Positions 32,701 to 43,557 of a DNA stretch of 64,000 nt are shown here, piece by piece. Location: assembly GCA_030512295.1 (NCBI GenBank), contig JAULSR010000001.1:2356001-2420000 (forward strand). Direction: 5' to 3'. Made by a program: the position numbers and the translations under genes. Numbering within the stretch: position 1 is the first letter of the stretch; the number at the start of each line of letters is the position of its first letter. Under the pieces are notes generated by a model that was given only the letters and a program-made list of their open reading frames with translations, was not told where the DNA came from and searched no databases. The DNA is from Bombardia bombarda (taxonomy: Eukaryota; Ascomycota; Sordariomycetes; Sordariales; Lasiosphaeriaceae).

Positions 32701-35236
32701 TACGAGGCATTCATTACTTTTGAGACTCCTTTCCAATTGGCCTCCTTGTGGGATCCCGCGAACCTGCCACTGTCTGATCCATGGTCCATCCGACACTCCG
32801 AAGAGACCCTGTCGCGCGACGGAGCGTCTTCATGCGCGTCTTTTCCCGACACCTTCTTTGACAACGTTCCCCGTGTCGCAGGACGCGGTGCTGGCTAGTC
32901 GCTACCATCCTGAGACAGCACCACACATGACATGACGCCCCTGGCAGTAAGTAGCAACTGGCGGCTTGGGGAAATGGGCGGCGACATGCCATTGGGAGGT
33001 TATTGTCAATTACACTACTTCTCTTAGCAAAGGGGGCCACTATTTACTCGCCTGATGAATTTCCATATCCCCCGCAAAGCATCAAGCCATCCACGTGGAA
33101 TCCAAATGTTCGGGAGTGAAAACACCACCATATCGAATGTTGACAACCTGGAAACCTAGGAACGAGCATGTTCGACAACAGACTGGGGCCAACGGGGAGG
33201 GGCTTCGATCGAATCGGTCGAATAGGGGTGCAATGAGTCTGTTATCAGCAGCCCCAGCCACTGAGAGTTGTGTTGTCATCCAAACACGACCAGTAACCGT
33301 TGACTGACTGCCCTTGGCCTCTCTCTACATTGGCGGGCTTGTGCTGTTGCTTGCAGATGGATGTTTGTCGACCTCGATTGCTATTGGCACGCTAGCTAGG
33401 CAACTGCGTGTCTACCACCCTATATCATAATCATCGCCCTGGAGACAGAGACATCGTAGGCGGGCGGGCACCAGTGAGGTGTGTGTCCGGCTGCACTGCA
33501 CTGCACCATGGTGATTGCTATCACGATCAATGAGGAGAAGTTGCGGTTGTTAGTGGCAAGCGGAGCCTAACAACGGCGCGCAATTGCTCGACAGGTAACA
33601 GAGGTACCCGCGCTAGGTTGCCAATTCCCACGGACCCAGACATAATCTCTGCTGGACAATCAACCCGAACGAACGACGTCAGATGGGCTTTGGTCATCAT
33701 TCTGGCCGGAAAGCCAGGAAGCTTTTGAAAATTTTCCATTCAAGTGCTTGTCATTCGGGGTCGTGCGACGGGCGGCGGCCATTCTTTTTTTTTCCTCCCC
33801 TGCTAGAACAACCCTGCTACCCTGCCTGGGTCTTTGGTGGCCCAAATTGCGCATCGAGAACGACCAGCGGTCCTCCGAATCACTAGCGAGATTGGGTCCC
33901 CTATCCGTTTCTCGAAGCCCGCCCCCTGGCTCCAGTCATTCATGCTAAGGACGGGCCCATCTCTAACAGAAGGAAGAACGGCCCTCACTCGCCCACCATC
34001 ACTCACTCACTCCCAGCGTGATCTGACATTCGAGCAAAATGCACCCATGAGATAGGACGCTGGCCTGCCCGCTGCCTTTCGTGGAAAGCTGACCCGCCCG
34101 CAACCCGTCCATACTTCGTGCTGCGTGCGTACCGCCGCTCGACCGTGTTTCCCCTTTCTCCCCACCTTCCCTTGACTGTTCTGCGACAATTCATAGTTGA
34201 TGCTTTCTCTGGGAAAAGACGCGATTTACAACTTGACTATTTACCTACATTCACTGCGGACCTGCCTCCACTGCCCTAACTTGACTTGTGGGTGGATTGC
34301 ACAGTCCGTAGCCCACGGCAACTATATGGACAGCCCACCTTTGTGAGGGTACATACCTGTAGTGCCCAGACAATAGTACCTGGCCAGGTACCCAGAGCGG
34401 CGGAAACACCGCCCTCCTCCCACCAATTTATCCCCCATCAGCACCGCTTGCAGCAACTAGTCTAAACATCAACGCCCTCGCTCGTCCCTCACCTTTTGGC
34501 ACCTTTTGGCATCCTTTGGCCAGCCATACCGACGCCGTATCACTTTATCACTTTGGGGTCCAGTTGAGCAGGGAAGAAACCTGCACCAACGTTCATGCCC
34601 CTGGAGTCAATCTTTTGTTACTGCCACTGCATCCATTGTTATTGATTTGCGCTAGCCCGTTGCTGCGACGCTTTCTCCATTTTCAATTCCCGGGCCCCGA
34701 TCCTAATCCCATCCCAATCGTTAGACGACCCGCACACCCGACATCCTGGGCTCTTGACCTCCCCCTGCCCGTCCCATCCCATCTCTTCCCTTTTAATTAT
34801 ACCGTCATTTCACCACGTTCCTTTTTCCTGAGAGAATACCTTACTCGTCCACTCCTTTTTTTTTTGACTTGCTTCCACATCGACTTGCCGTTGTTCCACG
34901 CCCGCGACAGACACACACATCATCGCCTACCTTCACATCGCAGACGCCTATTCGAACCACCTTCGTCACCAAGGCCCCTCGACACCACGCACGCTCACGC
35001 AAACCACACACACGATCGCTATTCACGCGCGACAGTCATCGCCCGCCCCTTCCTGGATGCTCCGCTGGCAGTGCGCAGCTCTTTTACAGAGCTTATTTCG
35101 GGAAACCTAGTCGGACTGCGCCGCTGCTCTTGCGAAAGAGACGACGGCACACTGACGGGCCCCAGCGGCGATTCTGGCTAATCCAACACTCGATAAGCGG
35201 CTTCGTGGACTTTGCCTGACCGACACACCGCACACC
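29787..35236. other. 5.4 kb region with no recognisable gene
   Basis: The largest gene-free stretch of the window, between the divergent Stc1-like and IME2 genes. Open frames exist (31518-32201 plus overlapping 31631-32188 minus; 34516-35181 plus), but they overlap on opposite strands, lack motifs and show no intron logic. It contains TGGAT repeats (32361-32380), a 16-base palindrome (34376-34391), three TTTTGGCA-type repeats near 34493-34520 and a pyrimidine-rich stretch (34600-34870) likely to be the IME2 leader. No transposon ends or RIP-like base skew noticed. Confidence 0.5.
32361..32380. repeat. Four perfect TGGAT units
   Basis: Perfect pentanucleotide tandem repeat in intergenic DNA. 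Confidence 0.8.
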
Positions 35237-37665
35237 ATGACCGTCGCGCACGATTTGACCCATCGTGGGTCTTCCCTGGCAGTCGGTGGGATGGCACTCG
35301 AGGACAGGTTCGAAGTCTTGAAGGAGATTGGGGATGGAAGCTTTGGCAGCGTGGTATTGGCGAGGGTACGAGGCGCTGGCGCCAGTGTCGCCCGTCGGGG
35401 AACAGTTGTAAGTGTGATTTGAGCGTTTTTAGCTGGTAGATGTGATTTCCTGACCAAAGTGTTGCGCTCCAGATCGCAATCAAGACGATGAAGAAGACAT
35501 TTGACTCATTCCAGCCCTGCATGGAACTACGAGAGGTCGTCTTTCTCAGGACACTACCAAACCACACTCACTTGGTTCCGGCCCTCGATATTTTCCTGGA
35601 TCCCTTCAGCAAGAAGCTTCATATCTGCATGGAGTATATGGAGGGGAATCTCTATCAGCTAATGAAGGCAAGGGACCACAAATGTCTGGACAACGGTAGC
35701 GTGAAAAGCATCTTGTTCCAGATCATGCAAGGTCTGGAACATATACACGCGCACAATTTCTTTCACAGAGATATCAAGCCAGAAAACATCCTCGTATCAA
35801 CATCATCACACCAAGATTCTACCAACTCATTCAGACGATACTCAGCATTGGTAACACCTCCCTCGACCCCGCCAGCATACACAGTCAAGATTGCCGATTT
35901 TGGACTGGCACGGGAGACTCACTCTAAGCTACCTTATACAACGTACGTATCTACGAGATGGTACCGCGCGCCCGAGGTACTGCTACGAGCCGGAGAGTAC
36001 TCGGCTCCGGTCGATATTTGGGCCATCGGCGCCATGGCCGTTGAAGTGGCGACGCTTAAGCCGCTTTTCCCAGGTGGAAACGAGGTTGATCAGGTGTGGA
36101 GAGTATGTGAGATTATGGGAAGCCCGGGAAATTGGTACAACAAGGCCGGCGTTCGTGTCGGTGGCGGAGACTGGAGAGAAGGAACACGTCTCGCCGGCAA
36201 GCTCGGATTCTCTTTCCCCAAGATGGCACCGCACTCCATGGACACCATCCTCCAGACACCCCAATGGCCGGCTTCTCTAAGCCACTTTGTGACTTGGTGC
36301 TTGATGTGGGACCCAAAGAACCGGCCAACGTCAACCCAGGCGCTTGCTCACGAGTACTTCACTGATGCCGTTGACCCACTGCGGCCAAAGTCGTCTGCTT
36401 CCAGAATGTTGGGCAGGAAGCAATCAGATCTCACGCGTGGCAAGGAGTCGGTTACTTCTACACCAACCTCGTCAAAGCCCTCTTGGTTCAGGAAATCCCT
36501 CATCGGCCGTTCAGAGACTGCTGCCGAGGTTACTGTTGCACCACAGCAGAATGGTAAAGAGAACCAAGCTCCTCGCCCATCGCCTGTGCATGTCGCCTCA
36601 GAGATGGCAGCCCCGAAGACGAAACCCGCTCCCAGCAAAAGGACGACGTGGACTAATGGTCCATCCAATGTTGCTCCGATGCCAATTCTTCCCACCATCC
36701 GCCCCATTTCCCCCCTTTCAGACGCCGTGACCGCACAAGCAAGCAGCAGGACGCCTTCGTACAATGATGCTTACATAACCGCGACCCAAAGGAATATCGT
36801 AACCGAGGAAAAGACACCGAAAAAGATTGGCCGCCAGTTATCCGTCGCCTCCAGCACAAACCACTACGCCGAGCTTCATAGGCAACAAGCCGAAAGAGCC
36901 CTTAACGGCGGCTCCGGCCTCGCCTCGCCTCCAAGTGGACAAAAAGAGAGCTTCTTCTCCCACCTGCGCAAAAGAGCAAGAAGGTTCTCGGGACGACACC
37001 AGACACCGATCTCGCCTGCCTATGACGATATCGAAGCCCAGGCCGGTTGCGGACCGTGGGGAAGTAACAGATCATCCATGGTTGTCGATAACCAGCCTCC
37101 TCCCATCGCGAAAGACACTTACGAATCCCTGGACAGGACGCTACAGGATGGACAGGTAGTCTCCGACTATCCTCCCGCACCCCCGGCACATCAAGTATCC
37201 CCAAGCGGTAATCTCAAGCGCCACCACTCGCTTCCCCATCACCAGCCAAGGTCCGTGGACAACCTTCACGTTGCTGCCCGCGGGTCTGGTCCCGTATCGA
37301 GTCGAACCCGGAGAGCGCAGGCCACCCAGGGCGTGCACCAATACGACGCCCCTGATGAAGAGGACGAATTACTGGATGAGGTTCTCACGACAACCCATAA
37401 GGCCATGAAACGTCTTGAGAAGGATCCCCGGGCCCTCAGGCAATCAGCCAGCAACCTGGGTCTTTCGAGCCCGTACCCAACGCCATCACCGTCTGCCAGC
37501 GGACAAGCTGTGCTGTATGGTGATGGCCTCGAAGCCGTTACTCCAAAGCCTCTGAACCTCAACAAGAAAACGTCGGAATACAAATGGCCCACGCCTCCAT
37601 ACGACGAGGGTGACTGGGCTACGTCGGCATCGGCCAGTATCTGGGCGGCTGGGAACCGTTTCTAA
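35237..37665 (+). CDS. IME2: Ime2/MAK-family protein kinase
   Basis: Exons 35237-35407 and 35473-37665, phase-0 intron, 787 residues. CMGC-group Ser/Thr kinase of the RCK (MAK/ICK/Ime2) type. In yeast Ime2 drives meiosis; in filamentous fungi it restrains or times sexual development. Seen: Gly-loop EIGDGSFGSVVLA, catalytic Lys near residue 61 (IAIKTMKK), HRDIKPEN (about 155-162), DFGLA (about 199) and activation motif TTY in PYTTYVSTRWYRAPEVLLRA (about 213-215). A roughly 28-residue Ser/Thr/Pro insert with TPPSTPP sits between HRD and DFG, as in other Ime2 proteins. The C-terminal 480 residues are disordered and rich in Ser, Pro and basic residues. The likely start is 35237. An in-frame Met 18 codons later (MALEDRF) is possible. 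Confidence 0.92.
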
Positions 37666-37813
37666 AAAGCGACAACACGGTGGTCTTTTTTCATTTATTT
37701 TGCGCATCGATAACACAAAAGTCTTGTCTGATTGGGTTAACCGCATGGGAACGGTGTTCTAGGTGTATTCTGGCAGGCAGGGCACCGTATGTTATCGGCC
37801 ATCATTGCGCGAG

Positions 37814-37829
37814 CTCTCTCTCTCTCTCT
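37814..37829. repeat. CT dinucleotide run
   Basis: Eight CT units in the 3' flank of the IME2 gene. Confidence 0.75.
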
Positions 37830-38872
37830 TTCCTTTTGCTTCGGATTCTGGTTCTTTCAGCACAGGGTGCTTTTGGCCGACGCGAAACGCAAAACGCGCA
37901 GTCGTCGCCTCATTTTTCACCATAACGCGCTTCAAACATATGGAGGGTTTTGCTCCAGAATCTTCTCTCGATCTTACACAACAAATACCCATAAGGAATG
38001 TTCGCCTCTTTTTTCTCGAGCACCGGCTAATACCCTTTTCTGTTCTCATGCTTTTCTTTTTTTTTTCTGCCACCGACAAAATACCCCCTCATTTATAGAT
38101 TGAAAGATGGACTTTTCAGCACAGTCGCCATGGAAAAAGGCGCCAAAGCCACGTCTGCAGCGCCAGCGAGGACTTTGTTTTCTTTTGTTTACTCAGACGG
38201 ACGTGTTTTCGGTGGGGAGTTTCTTGTCAGTGTTTACATGCACACACACCACACTTAGTTATCCGACATACACATACAACATACACACCACACACGCTGC
38301 GACTGGAGAAGAAGCTCTCGCAGATCACAGCTCTATTTGTTTATTTTTTTTCCTTTTATTTTAGTCGTTGGCCGTACCCATAATCGGCTTTTTGGGGCGG
38401 TGTCTCGCGCGCACAAAGCGGGGTGGAAATTTTCTTTTTTCTATATCTTGGGGTTGTGTGTTTAGCTTCTAGGAGAGAGATTTATATAGATGAAGCTACC
38501 TACCCAACTTCCAGAAGGGAAGGGGGGGGATCTTGTACAAAAAGAGAGGAAAACCAGTTGTTTGCGCATATTTACTAGCATAACACACAATTTATTTGCT
38601 GCACGTCGAGTTTTATTTTATTTAGTGCCTACCAGACTTGTTTTTTGCAAGTTATTGCTATTTGGGATGATATCATGGAGTAATTTGGGATTGTTATGCA
38701 ACTTTGAAGTTGAATGGGCTGGCTGGATTGGCTACATGATACATACATACAGTTTTGGCATTTACACTACCTGGCTGCCTGGGTATTGTTGAGAGCTTGT
38801 TTGTTCAATGGCATTGTTTCAGACACCGCGTGTCTGTCGTTGTCGTTGCTGTGCTACGTAGCACGTCGGGAC

Positions 38873-38936
38873 TTTTTTTTACCTTTTTTTTTTTTTAAGT
38901 ACCGTGCCGCCGTCCTAGGCCCCTTTTTTTTTTTAC
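38873..38936. repeat. Cluster of three long T tracts
   Basis: T8, T14 and T12-14 tracts within about 65 bases. Possibly a nucleosome-poor or poly(A)-site region of a minus- or plus-strand transcript. Confidence 0.6.
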
Positions 38937-40678
38937 TTTGAGAGACATTTTCTCTTTGGGGGGTGGAATGGAGGTTGTCCGAGACATGGTAGCTCCCGTC
39001 ACGGTCGGCCCTGTGTTGTTTCGCTCTGGTGGAGCGGGCAGAGCCTCCAGGTTTGTGTGGTGTTGAAAATTCCCGAACGGGGTTGCTGCTTGGAGGTTTG
39101 AGACACTCCATACCGGCTATTCATGGGTTGCGAGTAAATCTACAGGTTAGTGATAGGGGTACCTCGGTAACTGCCTACTATGTCTCCTATGGTAGGTGCG
39201 TAGGTCAGGTATCAGTTATGAATCTGACAAGTACTGCACTGTACACCAGTGTTGCATTGCAGCTCAATAAAAAGGTAGGTCAAGACAGGTAGGTGTATTC
39301 GTATGCCGCGCAAGCGCTTGATGTCATTCATGGAGTCTCGGGAAAGGGTGCCGAGACACTTTATAGAGAGAGGTCTTGGCGGGTTGCCGTAGATGGACTT
39401 GGGGGGGTGTTGATGATGCCGCCATTAGTGATCTATAGATTCACCAATCATGGTACTTTTTTCAATATTCAGAGTCGAGAGGATCTAAAAGTCTATAATA
39501 TGTCATGCTAGAGTAGCCTAAATATTTGTTTGTCGTGGGTTATCACTTACCTCTTTGCTGGCGGCTATCTTATAATTAACTGGGTCATCTCTGCCCTCTT
39601 AAAAACATTACTAAAAGATAAGATGCTCCTCATTTTTCTTGGGCTACCGAACCTTACCAATTCTTAATCTTTCAATCCTTCTCCTCACAAAATTCCACAC
39701 TCGCTCCCGCCGCCTCGCGTCGTCGGGCATCAGATCAGGTTCGCCCGCTCTTTCGTCAGGGGAAACTAAACCTGTTCGGGTAAACAGCCGCCAGGCACGG
39801 GGACAAGGCAGCAGCATTTAAACGTTGGAGATTCGACAAGACCGATGATGAACTGCAGGTTCAAAGGTTGAGCTTGCGTCATTGTTATGTTGCAGTTGGC
39901 TCCAAAGGAAGGGACGACACGCGCGTCCAGCACACACACCAAAGGTGGTACCTTCCTTTCCTTGGGTAACCAAGGCCATCAGCTGTTCATGAAAAGTTTC
40001 TGTTGTCGCGAGAATCCCAAAGAAGAAAGAGCGAATGGGGGCATATTGGCATACTTCGAGAGGGAGGTTGGATCGATTCCTCCCCCCTCTCATTGCTCAG
40101 CCCCGCCATATCTGCCTTCCCCACTGTGCAACCGCAGCGCCAGGCGATCGCGCCTGCCTGACAGTGACACCCCTCCCTCCTTCCCACCCCTGGTTTTCGG
40201 CCTGTCAGCCAGCTAAGATAGGTCCAATACGAATGATGTTTGAATGGAATTTTGGCTGCAACTGCCTTATTTGATCGTTGTCAAGTGACTGAGGCGTGCG
40301 AGTTTTCACTAACACCGACGCGTCTCCTTTACTTTCAGTTTCCTAGTCACAATCTTTTGCTGCCATCTCGTGTTGACATTGGTCGACGTGCTGTTGTGAA
40401 ATACTGAGGTTGGGCGTATTTATCGCGACTCCTCTGTCTGGAGTGACTCTGGTTGCGTGAACGAGTACTGCATTGACTGTCTGCGATCGAATTGGCAGCG
40501 TTCATTAAGGTTAAGCTGCTCGGCAACAACTGGACCAACCCACTGCATCCACCCAAGTTCAAGTCCAGTGCGGTTCGTCAGTCTGCCACGGTGCCAGGTG
40601 CTGTGCTGCTTGCTCCCTGCTTCATGGCATGACGTTGAGGGGTTGCGGGAGCACATGAAATAAAGCATCGTCGCCATC

Positions 40679-42883
40679 ATGAACATCAACCTCCCCCTTC
40701 ACCAGTCGTCGCCAAGCCAGAGGAATAAGGACAGCAGGAACTACTTCACCAGCAGCTACACCCCTGCGTCGTCGACTGAGGCTATCAATGGCCCGGTAAA
40801 AGAGCCGACAAGGGAACCACCAGTCATCAACGACCGCCTCATTGTCGGCGTCGACTTTGGCACCACCTTTTCTGGGTGAGTTCTTCACTCTTTCTTTTTC
40901 CCCCTTAAATACCAGCCAGCCCAACTGACAACCACCACCCCACCACACAGAGTAGCCGCCGTCTACACCTCCACCCCCGATGACATCGAGATCATCAAGA
41001 CCTGGCCGGGCGGCAACGGCATCACGTCGGACAAGGTGCCGACCGAGATCTCGTACGACCGACCCGCCACGGCGGCCGCCGACGCGGCGCCCACGGTGAA
41101 ATGGGGCTTCCAGTTCAAGCCCGAGGAGTCGCGCCTGCGCTGCATCAAGCTCTTCCTCGACCGCTCGCAGAAGCTGCCCTTCTACGTCAGCCCGCTCGAG
41201 ACGGCCGCCCAGCTCAAGCGCTTCAACAAGACGGTCGTCGACGCCGTCAGCGACTACCTCACCCAGGTCCACCACCACACCATGGACACGCTGACGCGCC
41301 GCTACGGCGAGTCCTTCATGGCCTCGACCAAAGTCGACTGGGTCCTGACGTGTCCGGCCGTCTGGTCCGACGCGGCCAAGAACACGACGCTGCAGGCCGC
41401 CGAGCGCGCCGGCATGGGCGACAAGATCCAGATGATCAGCGAGCCCGAGGCCGCGGCGGTCTATACGCTCAAGGCGATCCAGCCGAATCATCTCAAGGTG
41501 GGTGATAATTTCATCGTCTGTGATGGCGGTGGGGGGACTGTTGAGTGAGTTTTCTATTTTTTAATCTTCTCCATGAAACGGAAGAACCGACAAAGTGAGG
41601 ATGTGAAATACTGACAAGGGCGGTACGGCAGCTTGATTGCCTACAAAATTGTGTCCCTGGGGCCCATCCGCGTAGAGGAATCCGCCGTCGGGACAGGAGG
41701 CCTTTGCGGGAGCGCCTTTCTCAACTACAGGTTTGAGGAGCACGTGCGGAACAGACTGGGCCATAGCCGGTTTGACGAGATGAAGGTCAAGAAGGGCAAG
41801 ACGTGGCAGATGGGCCTTCGCTATTTCGAGGAATTCGTCAAGCGAAATTTCAACGAGGACGAACACCAGGAAGTAAACGTTCCGTAGGTGTACCCCATCC
41901 ACTTGTTCAGTTTACACCTACATCTGCTGACCAACAATAGCTTCCCAGGCCTCCCCGACGACGAAGAGATCGGTCTCGACTCCGGCTTCCTCGTCATGTC
42001 CGCCGCCCAAGTCAAAGACATCTTCGAGCCCGTCGTCAAGGAGGTATGCGACCTCGTCCAAGGCCAGGTCGACACGCTCCGCGCAAAAGGCGGCATCGTC
42101 TCGGGCATCATCCTCGTCGGCGGCTTCGGCCAGAGCGACTACCTATACCGCCGACTAAAGGGCCACTTCAGCAGCGCCGCGCCGCCGCCGTACAGCGAGC
42201 GGCCGACGCACGCCACGGCCACGGCGGCGCTCCACGAGAACAGCTCGATCGAGGTGATGCAGCCCGTGTATGCGTGGACGGCCGTGGTGCGCGGCGCGGT
42301 GCTGCGCGGGCTCGAAGGCAACATGGTGATATCGCGCAAGGCGCGCATGCACTACGGCACGTCGTACGCCACCGTGTATGACGAGGAGAAACACTCTGTC
42401 AGCGAGCGCTATTGGTCCCCGCTGTGGGAGAGGTGGATGGTCTCTGATCGTATGCAGTGGCATATTGCAAAGGTATGCGATGCTCTGTCTTCATCTCGTG
42501 TTCCCAATCCAGAAGTGGTTTACTGACTAATATCTCTTATCTGTATAACAGGGCGAGGCAATATCCCCCTTGACTCCAATCGCATTTCATTACACGCGCA
42601 ACTTCAGACCAGGCCAGTCGCTGCTCGTCACGGACGACTTGATCGCGTGCGAGTCGGACGAGCCCCAAAGGCGTATAACCGCGATCTCGTCCACGTCTGC
42701 AAGCTCACCACAGACCTAAACGCGGTGCCGAGGGAGCTGTTCACGCGCCTGACGACTACGAGGGGTGTCGAGTTTGACAATCTCGATTTCACGCTCGAGA
42801 TGATTGTCGATAGCGCGGGCCTTGGGTTCGAGCTCAAGGTGGATGGCGTGAGATATGGACGCGTTGACGCGGAGTTTCATTGA
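40679..42883 (+). CDS. Hsp70-family ATPase, HSPA12-like, with an apparent frameshift
   Basis: Predicted exons 40679-40875, 40951-41544, 41632-41883, 41941-42472 and 42552-42883. All four introns are GT-AG and the phases join. Motifs of the actin-like ATPase fold are present: phosphate-1 IVGVDFGTTFSGVAAVYT, LTCPAVWSDAAKNTTLQAA, MISEPEAAAVYTLKA, phosphate-2 IVCDGGGGTVDLIAYKI and adenosine motif IILVGGFGQSDYLYRRL. This is the divergent HSPA12-type clade without a standard Hsp70 peptide-binding domain. In the last exon the frame that gives LLVTDDLIACESDE stops at 42717, but the family-like C-terminus (VCKLTTDLNAVPREL ... FELKVDGVRYGRVDAEF) lies in the -1 frame from about 42660. One missing base (or assembly error) near 42660 explains this. 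Substrate and role unknown. Confidence 0.85.
42655..42666 (+). other. Apparent -1 frameshift site in the Hsp70-like gene
   Basis: At GAC-GAG-CCC-CAA the upstream frame runs to an early TAA. Reading one base back gives GCC CCA AAG GCG and the conserved tail. No GT...AG pair in the overlap could form a normal intron. Confidence 0.7.
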
Positions 42884-43557
42884 TATGGTGTGGTTGGTGG
42901 GCGGTTGAGGGCAGGAGAGAGAGAAAGAGAAGAGAGAGACCTTTGGGGAGGTGGGGGCGGCTGCTGCGAGTAAAGGTGATGTGATATAGCTAGGCGTTGT
43001 GGGCTAACTGACTGACTGATGTGATTGTTCTTTTGGGTAAAGCAAGCAAAGCAAAGCAAACTGAGCGGGGGAGTTTTTTTGTGACGGGGTGGTTATGGTT
43101 GATTGCATGTATTACGAATTTTATTCAGCCAAGTTATTACTAAGTAGATGAATAAATAACATGAGCTTGTTTGTTTACAGAATCGTGATACGAATACAGG
43201 TGGTGATGGGTTGGCGGCTGACTTCGGAGCAGTAGTCTGGATGTGGTGTTGATTATTTTCCTTCTTAAAATACACAACAGGTACGGATACTCACTCGACT
43301 GTAGGAGTGCTTTGTAGGTTTCGGGGGTATGAGATGTTAATAACGCCTTTTGTCGCTGTGTATCCTATCCTTCTTCTTCTTCCAGTCTTTCAATCTATTC
43401 AAATGTATTTACACCCCCCTCTCTATTTTAACCCAACCCGTCCTATTTATTTATAACCCAAAGCGTCCGGCCTTGCTAGACTCATGCAAGTCAGGTTGAT
43501 TCAATGCAAACAGCCGCCTGCCTAAAGCAAAGCTCGATTTACAAGCAACCAAAGCAA
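42884..43557. other. Convergent intergenic region
   Basis: 3' flanks of the Hsp70-like gene and the glycosidase gene. No gene seen. Confidence 0.65.

Larger units (their letters stand above)
37666..40678. other. 3 kb region with no recognisable gene
   Basis: 3' flank of IME2 and upstream DNA of the Hsp70-like gene. It has a CT run (37814-37829), several long T tracts (38873-38936) and a 14-base palindrome around 38850-38863. Open frames are short and without motifs. Confidence 0.5.

Noticed and set aside
34516..35181. 221-codon plus frame just before IME2
   Set aside because: Pro/Ser/Arg-rich translation of pyrimidine-rich leader sequence. It ends before the kinase start and has no motif.
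38873..38936. T tracts considered as a retroposon poly(A) tail (minus strand)
   Set aside because: No target-site duplication or coding remnant next to it. Three broken tracts, not one tail.
40622..41491. 289-codon open frame on the minus strand
   Set aside because: Antisense shadow of the first two exons and first intron of the Hsp70-like gene. Arg/Gly/Val-rich and without domain features.
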